A stretch of DNA of 24,906 bases from Monoraphidium neglectum (taxonomy: Eukaryota > Chlorophyta > Chlorophyceae > Sphaeropleales > Selenastraceae), in the NCBI RefSeq assembly GCF_000611645.1, contig NW_014013099.1, positions 1-24,906 on the forward strand, given 5' to 3'. The notes beneath the pieces were generated by a model. It saw only the letters and a program-made list of their open reading frames with translations. It did no database searches and was not told where the DNA came from. Position numbers and translations under genes: made by a program. This document shows, one piece after another, positions 1-10,435 of the stretch. The first letter of the stretch is position 1. Every line of letters starts with the position of its first letter.

Positions 1-38
1 TGTGTGTGTGTGTGTGTGAGTGCGTGTGCGCGCGCGCC
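1..38. repeat. (TG)n microsatellite followed by GC alternation
   Basis: Pure TG dinucleotides pass into a short CG-alternating stretch at the left edge. It lies downstream of the last recognised SAS-6 exon, probably in the next intron. On the coding (minus) strand it reads CA. Confidence 0.9.
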
Positions 39-169
39 AACTTGAGCTGTAGGTAAACGGATCAGAGCGCCACAACATTTCCAAGGCCAGCGACAGCTGG
101 TGAGCACCCGCGCCCGCCCCGGCGACGCCAGCAGACCCTCCCCGGGCCTGGCCCCCACGCCACGCGCAC

Positions 170-3100
170 CTGCAGCTGCTGCGCGCCGCGCTGCGCGGCG
201 GCCAGCGCTGTGTCGCGTGCGGCGACCTCCTCCTCCTGCCGCACCAGGATGGCCTGCTTGCGCTTGAGCTTGTCGCGCGACAGGCGCAGGTCGCTCTGCA
301 AAGGTGGCAGCAACGCACAGCGTTAGTGTGTGGTCAGGCGCATGTGTGTGTGTTGTGTACGTGTGTGTGTGTGTCTCGTGTGTGGGCCCGTTCGCATGAG
401 GGGTCAACACGTGTTTGACAGTGAGGCAGTTGCGTCAACCTGCAAAACAAACGAGTCTGGACGGCTGAAATCAAACCAGGCCGGCGGCTACGCCGGTTTC
501 TGTGTACGTTAAACAACCCCACACAGGTCAGCCTACAAGAGGCCTTTACAACGCATTGTCCGCGAACGCCTGCGAACCCGCGCGGCGCGCCTCGCGTGGC
601 CGCACCCTCTCTCCTCAGCAGCACACCTGCAGCTTCTCGATGATCTGGTTGCCCTTGAGCACCTCCGCGGCAGACTCCTTCAGCCGCTGGGGCGCGGCAA
701 CGACGCGAGCAGGCGCCATGGCCTTGAGAGAAGCGCCGCAAGAGCGGCGCCCACACGCCACGTTCTGGGCCGCGGCTGCACCAAGATGCGAGCAGCCGGT
801 TGCAGCCGCCTGATCCACGCGCACTGCCCTGCATTTTTCAGCTCAGACAGGCGCACCGCCCGCCGTCATGCCATGAGGGATGCGGCCCTGACTCCGTTCA
901 CCAGCCCCGCGCCCCTCCCCGCACCTGCTCGTGCGCTGCCAGTGCATCCCGCAGCTCCCCGCACCGCTCCTCCCACTGCCGCGCCGCCGCCTCCAGGTCA
1001 CTGAGGCGCGCCTGCTGCTGCGCCGCCAGCTGCGCCTGCGCCTGGGACTGAGGGGCCGGGCAAGCGAGGCGAGGGCCGGGGCCAAGGTCGGCGCTGGCCC
1101 TTGGACACTGTCCCCGGCAATGTGCTTGTACATATACTCACACACACATGCACAAGCACACACACGCACCTCACAACATCATTCACACATGCATGCACAC
1201 AAAGACGTTCGCTTGTGCATGCGTATACACATATAAACAACATTCAAGATTTCATGCACAAGCCCACACAAACACCGATCTTTGCGCACTCCCCTCACAC
1301 ATACATACACATGTACAGACACACGCGCGCACACACACACACACGCGCACACACACACACACACACACACACAGAGTTGTCAACAGCCCCTAGGGCCTGC
1401 TCGCCACGCCACGGCCCGCACCTTTTCCTCCAAGGCCGCTAGCTTGGCGCGCGCGTCCGCAAGCTGTATGTCCGCCTCATGGCGCCCCGCGGCCGCCGCC
1501 TTGCCGGCCGCCCGCAGGCCTTCGACCTCCGCCTCCAGGGACCGCGCCGACCCCTGGGCGCTGCCCAACTTGTGGCTCAGCTCGGAGACCTGCGCCAAGA
1601 GGGCAGCGCGGGCGGGGAGCGGCGCCAAGGGGGCGGCGTGGGCAGGAGTTGGCGCCAAGCGCTGCGTGGGGCGCGGGTGCTGCGAGGCCACACGCGTTTG
1701 GCGGGCGGCGGCGGTCTGAGGCGGCCGCCGCGCGGAGAGCTGCCAGGCTGGGGCTTGTGTCCAGGCGGCTCCACGCCTTACCTGCAGCCACCCAGCCCCC
1801 TCGACACCCTACATCGCAACTCCGAGCGCCGCTGCAAAACCAAACGCCTGCCAGACCATATGCCTCTTCCCAGACCAACACAGATCTGACCACATCAGAT
1901 CACGAGAGGAGGAGATCGCTTCGACTCAGATCACGCGACGCACCTGCGCATCCAGAGCGTATTTGGCGTCCCGAAGCTTTCTGTTGTTGGCGTCCAGCTC
2001 AGCCACGCGCGCGCTCAGCGCCGCCGCCGCCTCGGAGCCGCGGCGCTCCGCATCCTCCACCTCCCTGGGGGGTGCGAGTCAGCCGGGGAGCCGGGTGGTT
2101 TGGCGGACGGCGGATGAGATGCGCCGCATGTAGCGCGAGCCGGGGCGCGGCTTCACACCTTGTCACGTCCCCTGGTGTGCGCTCCGCTGAGGCTTTGACT
2201 GCGACATGGGCACGCTGTCCAGCCCAATTCCGCTCGCACACGCGGCTCTCCTCGTCCTGCGCAATTACAGCTGCCTCCCGGCCAACCCCAGTCAAGACAG
2301 CAGCAGCAGCAGCAGCGCCTCCAGCGGGCCCCTAGCCGGCCCACCTCTCCAGCTGCTCTCTGAGCTGCGCCTTCTCCCGCAGCCGCTCCTCGTGCGCCGC
2401 CGCCGCCTGCTCCCGCAGCTGGCTCTCGAGCTGCAGCGTCTGCCGCGCATGCTTCTGCTGCAGCGCTGACAGCTGCTGCTGCGCATCCCCCAGGGACGCG
2501 CGCGCGCCCTCGCGCTCCGCCTGACCGGGGGCGAGGGGCATGGGCAAGGGGGCGTCGGGGCGTACACATTGCAGGCCCGGGCGTGCGCTGGCCGGGCCCG
2601 CTGCCGCAGCGGCAGGCGGCGCGCCGTCTGGACCCTCTCAAACACGGTCAGGCCAGTCAGGCACATGCGAGGACGGTGCTTGCACGCCTTCGACGGCTGA
2701 GGCAACTGGCGCTCCTGCCACTCCTGCCACCCCGCCCCTCGCTGGCCGCCCGGCCCCGGCACCTGTGCCCACCCCCGCCCGCAGCCCTGGCCCTTCTGCC
2801 CCCTCACCTTCGTCTTTGCCAGCTCCTCTGTCAGCTGCGAGTTGTCGCCGCGCACCTCACCCAGCCGGAAGGCCAGGAACTGGGGCGGCAGGAGGCAGGG
2901 CAGGGGAAAGGCAAAGCTCCACAGGGCACGCACTGAACGAGGTGTACGCTGCACAGGGCGCATGCTGCTGCACAGGTGCAGCCCAGCTGCGCGCTCCCGG
3001 ACGAAGCGCTCCTTTGCCCTTTTCGTTGGCTGTTCACGTGCCGATCAACCGGCCCGGCGCCGCCAGCGCTGCCGCCGTCACCGCCCCTCCCGTCCATGAT

Positions 3101-4000
3101 GCAGCCCCCTGATTGCAATCGCCAAAGCAAGAATGAGTGTGTTTCTCATATCACAAGACCCCACCTGCTTGACGGCGGTGTCGTTGCCGGGCCTGAATGT
3201 CAGCGTGATGTGTGGCAGCTGCTTGAAGTCGTTCGTCTCCACCACCTTGAACACGCTGTCTCCGCCCCTGGCAGACAGGACAGCCTGCGACATTTGGGCA
3301 ATCGAGTGAAGAGTCAACTAGTTTCTCCATGTTTGTTAGATGTGCAGCTGTGTCATGCACGCAAAAGGGCGGCGGCGCTTGACCGGCGTGACGGGGACTT
3401 TGACCAGCCGCCAGCCCAACGGCGCCTCTCGCGGCCTGCCCTGCAGCGGGCCCAGCCGCTGACTGGGGAGGTCGCGTCCCGCACCCACGGCGTGTGCTGC
3501 TCGTAGCACACCTGGAACCGGGGCATGTCTGACGACTGCGACGCGAGGCAGCGCTCCAGCAAAGATATGATCTTGCCAGGGAAGTTGCCGAAATCGACAA
3601 GGATGCCCTGGTCTGCCTTGAGTCCTTGGAAGTCCTCCTCACTGACCTCGAGGGTGTGCAGAAAGAAGGGGTCATCCTCGCTGGATGCGTGGATGCGCAG
3701 CACCTGTGGCGCGGGTCGACGAGGGGTGTGTGTGCAGTGCACCAGCAGCAGCGCGCGCGGGACTGCACATACGGGCGGGCGCGCCACGGCGGACGGGCAC
3801 CACGAGGGCTTGCTGCTCACTCTTAAATTGTGGTTTTGCCGCGTCACGCCCGATAGGATGCGGAAAGTCAGCTGCTCGACCTGGTCTTCCCTGTCGTGCT
3901 GCTTCAGTAACACTGGGATCGCCTTCCAATAGAGCGTGCTGGCCGTTTGGAGATCGAATCCTGTCAGCACCCTCGTGTCATCCTCCTTCAGGGGCGGCAT
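170..4000 (-). CDS. SAS6: Centriole cartwheel protein SAS-6 (Bld12p homologue), 3' end off the window
   Basis: SAS-6 builds the nine-fold hub and spokes of the centriole/basal-body cartwheel. Ten exons join in phase: 4000-3821, 3703-3512, 3284-3165, 2879-2808, 2520-2345, 2064-1944, 1589-1422, 1047-925, 686-627 and 295-170, giving 446 residues without a stop. The start is the only ATG in the first exon's frame. Residues 1-165 form the globular head: DDPFFLHTLEVSEEDFQ (about 72-88), GILVDFGNFPGKIISLLE and VVETNDFKQLPHITL are clear SAS-6 signatures. Phe144 in NDFKQL aligns with the Phe (F145 in Chlamydomonas, from memory) that docks neighbouring heads. Residues about 165-446 are a Gln/Glu/Ala-rich coiled coil; AAEVLKGNQIIEKLQ matches the conserved rod segment of animal SAS-6. 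The remaining rod and C-terminus lie left of the window. Donors are GTGCGN or GTGAGN and acceptors CAG. Identification is by recall of the family, not by a search. Confidence 0.93.
342..384. repeat. Interrupted (TG)n tract in a SAS-6 intron
   Basis: TG dinucleotides interrupted by TTG, TAC and CTC lie in the intron between the exons at 627-686 and 170-295. The reading frames through it are Cys/Val or His/Thr strings and are not coding. Confidence 0.85.
1319..1374. repeat. (CA)n/(CG)n microsatellite in a SAS-6 intron
   Basis: This is a near-pure CA tract with two short CG-alternating interruptions, inside the intron between exons 1589-1422 and 1047-925. Looser CA-rich sequence extends left to about 1137. 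Unlike the other tracts here it reads CA on the plus strand, so the sense RNA would carry (UG)n. Confidence 0.9.
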
Positions 4001-5077
4001 GGCCGGCCCAGCGCGCGTTGTTGCTCGCGGGCGAAAGCTGCGGGCAGCACACCTGTCACTATGTGCTGGAGGATATATGTCAAATTGAGGCGCCAATATT
4101 TCATGCCGCAAAGCCCGCTACCTGCAATCCATCACAGAACCAGCGGGCGTCACTCTGCGACGTGCGCACCGCCGTTCAAGCCTGGTTCAAGCGGCTGCGT
4201 GTATGCCAGGTGTACGCTCTGGCCGAAGACCCCTGTTCACGATCATGAGCACTTACCGTTGGAATGACCTTGAGAAACCGGCTGCTTGGCTGCTGTCACC
4301 GTATGAGGCCATTGACAGGCTGCCGGCACCCATCACAAACAGCACCGTGCTTGTCAGCTTGGCATGCCAAGGCATGCGCCGTTCAAGGGGCCCACCATTT
4401 TAGTTCATCAGCTCCAGCTTACAGCACGCAATCAGGCACCTGCCATGAAAAATACATGCAACAATCCTGTTGTGTATACTCCTCAGTAAAAACAAATTGG
4501 TAAAAACACGTGCATGCCTGGTCAATGACCTTGCCCCGGTCAAGTTGGCTCCTGGACTGACCCAATCATGGGACAGGCACAGGCCGGTGCCAAAGCAGCC
4601 AGTGTGAGGAAGGTGACTATACTGGTTCGGTGGCACTCGGTTTCACGAGTGAAACGGTTGCAGCTGGCGCATCCTATATCAGCGGATGCCCCTGGTGCAA
4701 GCCAGCCAATGCACCAACGCCTGCCTAAGGAGTTGTAAAAAAGGTACATCTGCACCAAGCTCCACAGGACTGATTGACCACAAAAAAGCACACAACACAT
4801 AAATCAGCACCATTCAAAAAGCGGCAGAGGGGCCGTTGCTTGCGTCAGCGCATTCGGCCAACAAATGCATAAAATGGGGTCGTCACCGTCAAACACAGCT
4901 CATGCAGGGTCAACCGCACCACGACAACAAGGCTTCTACGACCACAGACAAACAATCAACTTGGAAAAACCCAAGGTGGTACAGCTGTGAGCTCTGCAGC
5001 ACGCCAACACGCGCTCCGGCGCAGCCGCGCCCCGCAACTCGGCGCGGGGGGGCCGCGGCCAGCCGGCGCGCCCGCGG
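4001..5077. other. Intergenic region between the secreted-protein gene and SAS-6
   Basis: This 1.1 kb holds the 3' flank of the gene at 5078-6156 and the 5' flank of SAS-6. Base composition falls noticeably between about 4400 and 4980. No open frame in either strand shows a recognisable protein or a convincing set of splice sites. No tRNA-like T-arm or repeat was seen. The SAS-6 promoter should lie just right of 4000, but I see no motif I would name. Confidence 0.6.
4419..4423 (-). terminator. Candidate TGTAA poly(A) signal for the secreted-protein gene
   Basis: Minus-strand TGTAA, the usual green-algal poly(A) signal, is the first one found on that strand after the stop codon at 5078, about 655 nt downstream. 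A five-base motif is weak evidence by itself. Confidence 0.35.
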
Positions 5078-6156
5078 TCACCGGCACAGGCTGCACGTGG
5101 CACGCGCCTTTGGCGACTGCTGGAGCTTGCAGAGCGGGCAGGGGTCCTCGTTGCTCCAGGTGAACTGCTTGGTCTTGAAGGCGTAAAACTGCTGCAGTAT
5201 CCTGTACGGCAGCTTCCCGCCTATGAACCCCTCAAACTGGGTGCAGCTGCCGATGAAGTAGGGCTGCCGCCGGTAGTGGTTGGGCCAGGCGGCGTAGGAC
5301 GCGCGCTCCATCGTGACGTTGCCGTCTGTCGCGTACAGCCGGAAGCCGCGCTTGCAGTTGCCGCGGCCGTATGGCTTGGGCGATAGGTCGACGAGAACAA
5401 AGGTGGGCGGGCAGGGCTCGCCCGGGCTGCAGCGCTGCCAGTATGGCGCCGAGGGGACGTCCGTCCACGTCCGCCCACCTGGCTTTGGGACGGGCCTGCA
5501 TATGGACAGGGTGAGCCGCGGTGGGCGTGTGAGCGGTCGGGAGCGAGGGGAAGCGGGGGAGAAGGTCGTCCGGGTCGGGTGCCTTCGCGGCAGGGCGCGT
5601 CGACGCACCTCGCTGTGAACGGCCAACGCCGTCATGTGCCCGCCTGGTGACGCGCCTCGCGCCGTCTGGCCGCCCCCTCGCCCCCGCACCTGAGGTAAAG
5701 GTGGTCCCCTGAGAACGCCGCGCAGCCCTGCTGCGCGACGCACGCCGCCGCCATCAGCTCGTGGCGGCTGAGGCACGCGCCGGCGCCGCCCGGCGCGCGC
5801 GGCGCGCCGCCCCGCAGGACCTGGCCGCTGCGGCCGCTCCAGTCGGGGTAGTACTGGCAGCACCATTTCAGGCCGTACAAGCTGCTGTAATTCCCGTACA
5901 AGGGGCATTTCGTCAACACCATGTTTTCTCTCATCACATAAGCTGGGGCCAGGCGCCAGCCCGCCGGCACCACCTGCTTGAATCGGCCGTCAATGTCATA
6001 AGCCGGGCCGTCCGCAGAGCAGCGCTTGGCCGACGCGCGCGTCAAGAGGCAGCATACGACGACGGCCGCGATGAGGCGCGCCGGGGTGCCGCGTCGGCGC
6101 GGGCGCCGGCGACGGCCAGGTGGGCGCTCCTGGACGTGCTGCGCTGAGCGCACCAT
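5078..6156 (-). CDS. Secreted cysteine-rich protein of unknown function, two exons
   Basis: I do not recognise a family. Exon 1 (6156-5690) and exon 2 (5495-5078) join with a codon split 2+1 to give 294 residues; the intron is GTGCGG...ATGCAG. The start is the first ATG of the frame and has G at -3 and +4. A long Arg-rich N-region (residues 14-27) is followed by a hydrophobic core, LIAAVVVCCLLT (28-39), and a plausible signal-peptidase site after ASA (43). The mature part has about 14 cysteines, many Tyr/Trp, and two N-glycosylation sequons (NYS, NVT). CVAQQGCAAF resembles the central Cys-X5-Cys-X-X-F of PAN/apple modules, but the match is too short to assign. The end has CPLC and CSLC pairs. 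I infer export to the cell surface, wall or endomembrane lumen. It could instead be a type II membrane protein if the signal is uncleaved. Confidence 0.8.
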
Positions 6157-6992
6157 GACGGCGCGCAGCCGGGCGCGGTGACCCACGGCGCTGTAAGAAG
6201 CAGAAATATCACTGGTCGAGTGTGTTTATCGATGGGAAGATGATGGGGTTGGGGATGGCGAAAGCACTCACTTGAGTGACGATTCTTCAGACCCGGAAAC
6301 AATAAGCAAAGCGACTGAACGTGGAGTATCGCAATCAGAGTCAGTCAGAAGGCTACAGGAACGTGACCTTCGGCCCCACCCCTTCACTCCTGCAGGTGAT
6401 GAGCGGAAGCAGCAGCGGCAGGGCAAAAAAGTGACCGGCCTCCAATGATGACCAGCATCAGCAAGTGACATGAGCGGTGCACGCCCCAGGATGTTACAAG
6501 CTTGCTGCACCAGAAAAATAAGATCTGAGTGCAGCGACACCCTGCCTATGATCGCCCACTGCAGGTGGCGTCTGGCGTGCGTGCTTTACCTGCTGCGCTG
6601 CCTGCTGCAGAAGCAGCAAAATAGAGGGCCCGCATTTACCGCGGGTGCAGTGCTTATCGGCAACATTAAACACGGACAGCCGCCAGCAGCGGACACATGT
6701 GATCTTGACCGACTTGAATGGGCGGATGGCAGAAAAACGCCGCTGTCACTCGCCTGAAGCATGGGACGACCTGTTGTCGGCCCCGCTTGGCTGCGCCTGG
6801 CTCGGTGCAACGACGCTGCGGTCATGCACAACACCGCAGTGTGATTGTGTGGAGATTGTCTGCACCCGCTGACACGCCACCTCTCTGAAGCGACGGTTGC
6901 CGCCTCCTGCGCCGGCTTCGACACCGGCAGCACGGCGTCGGCTGGCACGCCGCGGCTCAGGCGGCGCCGCCTCGCGGGGACAAATCATGACG
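6157..6992. other. Intergenic region between helicase 3' end and secreted-protein 5' end
   Basis: This holds the helicase 3' UTR (right side) and the upstream region of the gene starting at 6156. The small open frames on both strands lack codon bias, splice context and family resemblance. No repeat or RNA gene was seen. Confidence 0.6.
6494..6498 (-). terminator. Candidate TGTAA poly(A) signal for the helicase gene
   Basis: Minus-strand TGTAA lies about 495 nt after the helicase stop (6993-6995). It is the first such motif downstream on that strand, at a distance usual for algal 3' UTRs. Confidence 0.4.
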
Positions 6993-9900
6993 TCACAGCA
7001 CCACCCTGAAGTTTGCTTCGTCCAGGGTGGCCTCGTAGAACTCGTCCAGGGTCTGGGGTTGGGGCGGGTTTTGCCGTGGTGGCACGTGTCAGTCGCGTAG
7101 TGCATGTCTGTCTTTGGGTGCGGCCACCCCTACCAGGGATAGGGCGTCTCAAGATCCAAGGACTGCACAGCAACGGTCGCCCTCAGCGCTCATACGCTAG
7201 ACACGGAAAGTCACGCGAGAAAATTCATTGCCTGCACCACCAAAAGAGCAGCCTACACGTCCGCCAGTCGTGCAGACCAACAACGTGACGCCCCCACCTC
7301 ATAGTAGATGCGGTCCGCATCGCCCAGCCCGAGGTACGCCAGCTCAGCGATCTGAGCCGCAGCCGCCGCCAGCTCAGCGCCGTCCGCGCCCTCCGCCCCG
7401 TGTGTGCCAAACTCCCCCTCCTCGTCCTCCTCGCTGCCCCCCCACGCCGCCCGCAGCGCGGCGCCGTTGCCGCTCGGGCTGCTGCTTGCGCCGCCCCACT
7501 CGTCGATTGCGTCTGGCAGGCGGCCCCGCAGCCCTGGGCCCTCGCCGCTGCCGCCAGTGGCTCCATCAGCCCCAGAGGCCTCGCCTTCCCCGCCATCCTC
7601 CACAGCTGCGGCATGGCCCGAGCCCCCCGGCAACCGCAGCAGCGGTGGCGGCGCCGCGCGGCGGCGCAGCAGCGCGGCAATCTCTTGCGCGCCGGCGCCG
7701 CGAAAGCAGCCGCGCGCAGCGGCGTGGCGCAGCAGCTGGCGCCAGTAGGGCTCGCGCGCCAACACTGTGGGGCTGCCCACCACCACCAGCAAGGCTTTTG
7801 CCCTGTAGGTGCAGGGGATGGTTTTTGTACATGAGCAGTGCGTTGGAGGTTTGTCGGCAGTGAGGGTGAGGTCAGCGTGCAAAAGGCAAACGTGTGCCTT
7901 TCCAAATGCAGCATGGGTGCGTTCCCGCATCCGGGCCAAATGTGTTGGGTGAACGCCGAACAGGAGACAGCGATGAGCGGGGCCAGCAACAGTGCGTTGA
8001 TGGCACCGGTACCCTGTTGTTCAAAAAATGTCTGGGAAGCGCCAAACCACAGCAGCAAGGGGAGCGAACGACGCATGGGGAGCCCCGCCGAGGCGGCGGC
8101 TCACCTGGTGATGGCGACGTTGAAGCGCTGCAATCACGCACACCGCGCGACGCACAAGAGGGCAGCGGCAGCGGCAGGACGCAGGGGAAACGGAAAGCAG
8201 GAAGACGGGTGGGGTTGTTGAGGGCAAGCGCGCCTTCCAAACGCTAGGTTTACATCTGGTGACTAAGGAAGGGCCAGGCAGCGGCTGCGCCCACGAGCGC
8301 CCTGTGTGCACCCCGACTCGCGCCCAAACGCGGGAAGGAGCGGCGCGCACCGCAGACGGGATGGCTCTGCCCCCTTTGCCCACCAGCTGCGACGCTGGCC
8401 GCACTGTCGGGCAGCGTGCCCTCACGCCCACCCCACCCTCGCCACCCTTATCAAGCTGCCACGCACCTTTGGCGACTGCCAGAAGCCGATCGAGAGCAAA
8501 TCCTCCTGCCGCGGCGCTCCCGGCCCCTTGCCACCGCCGCCGTCGCCGCGGCCGCCGGGGCTTTCGCCGCCGGCCCCTGCCTTGGGCGCGGCCGGCGCTG
8601 GCGGCAGGGACTCTGGCCGCGACAGGGTGGTGGACACAAACACGACCCGGCTCTCCTGCCCCTGGAAGTCGTCGACCTGTGAGAAGCGGTTGTAAGCGGT
8701 TGGTGGCGGTTGTGGTGGTTATCGGGGGTGGTGGTAGTGAGGCACGCGGGGGCGGCCGCAGAGCCCCGAGGATTGTGCGCACTCATCAGACATCCAATCG
8801 TCATCGCGCGCCGTGAGTCCACGAGGGAGAAGCAGGCAGTGCGTGGCGAGCTGCAGCCCCAATATGGCCCCCCCCGCGGCCGCCCACCGTTCCGACCCGG
8901 ACGCCTCCGAGATGCCTGCAGACAGTTGGACCGTTGGGGGGCGTTGGATTGGCAAACCCAGAGAAAACGCCAACCGTCCTTCGTCATAGCGAGCGCCAGG
9001 CAGTTGGCGGTTGCTGGGCCGCTGGGCGACGCTCGCGAGACCCCAACGCAACCGTCCGATTGCAGTTGTCGGTTCCCACCAGGAATCCCCTCCTGGCGCT
9101 GCGCCACCTGGGACACACACCGCGCCGCCGACGTCCCCGCGGGGGGAGCGGGCGCCGCTGGGGCCGTGAGGCCGTCGGCTGGTGCGCCCGCGCACGCGCG
9201 TGTGCGCCCCTCGAAAGCCTGGCCCCGCACCTCTTCCTGAGCAGTGAGCGGATTTTGAAGGCCTGCTTGCGGTACGTCGCTATGACCCCCAGGTCCTGCT
9301 CCGTCACGGGCAGCACGCCACGCCTGCCAGGTGTGTGCGGGAGGCACGTTGATGAGAGGCCGGCGGCCGTGGGATCAAACGGAAAGGCCGGTGGAGGGGC
9401 CTCTCGGGTCGGGGACGGAGGGGGCGCATGTCGCGTGGGTTTACGCTCAAACAGTGCGCCCGGAACAATGCCGGCAAGAGGAGAGCGAACGGGCCTATTT
9501 CAAAATCAAGGTTCCCCCAGCGCCCGCGCAGCAGAGCGGCCCGTCCTCGTGGGGCGCAGGGCGGCCGTCCGATTGTGACCTCGTCGGCACCGCGTCGGCT
9601 GCTCCAACCTCAATTAAGGCTGCGCCCCTCCGTCTCCTATACTCGCGGCACGCATGCGCCCGGCCGGCCCCGCTCTCGCCTGGGGGGCGCCACCAGCAGG
9701 CTTGCCACCAGCTCCACCACCGCCAGGGCTTCGACGGGGTTGTGGTACGAGGGCGCGTCCGCATCCTGGTGCTGCTGACCCCTCACGCCGTAGAAAAGCA
9801 CGTTGGACCCCGCGCCAGCCAGGCCGTCGCCGTCGCCCGCGCCCGCGTCCCCGCCGCTGCCGGCGCCGCTGTCGGCGTCGGCTGCGTCGGCGGCCGCGGT

Positions 9901-10402
9901 GACGCTCCACGCCGGGGGCGCCACCTCGGGGGCGGGCGCGCACGCTTGGAGGGCCTGGGAGCACCATGCGGGGATGTTTGCTGTGAGGCCCATAGAAGTG
10001 AAATGCGGACGGACACAGCCGTCGTTGCAACCAATCTCGTGTCAAACTTGCAGCAAATCAAGGATGACGCAGGGAGGGACATCGCAACAGCGGCCGGCCT
10101 GTGCGGGCAAATGCTCGAGGTGGTCGCCTTTCTGGCCCACCTGCTTGTAGAACAACCGCGAGGGGAGCTCCAAGAGGGATGCGTGGGAGCGGTAGTTGCG
10201 GGTCAGCATGCCATAATGCAGGTGCAGCCGCGCCGCCGCGCGCGCTCGCCCGCCCCGCTCCGAGGCGCTCAGGGAAGCGCCCGCCTGGTGCCGCTGCTGC
10301 TCGTCGGAGTCCTGTCGCTGCTGCTCGCGCTGCTGCGTTGACAGTGGCTCCTGCTGCTCCCACTGCTGCTGCTGCTGTTGCTGCTCACCTGCCTCGTGGT
10401 GG

Positions 10403-10435
<33 letters not shown>

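Noticed and set aside
30..49. Possible further SAS-6 exon after the acceptor-like CTACAG at the left edge
   Set aside because: It would run straight into the microsatellite and encode a His-Thr repeat with no SAS-6 resemblance.
4001..4111. Upstream extension of the SAS-6 N-terminus
   Set aside because: The frame is open but contains no ATG before the one at 4000, and family N-termini begin close to that Met.
9331..10341. 336-codon plus-strand open frame
   Set aside because: Antisense shadow of helicase exons 9954-9680 and 10599-10141, which carry conserved motifs on the minus strand. High GC inflates open frames.
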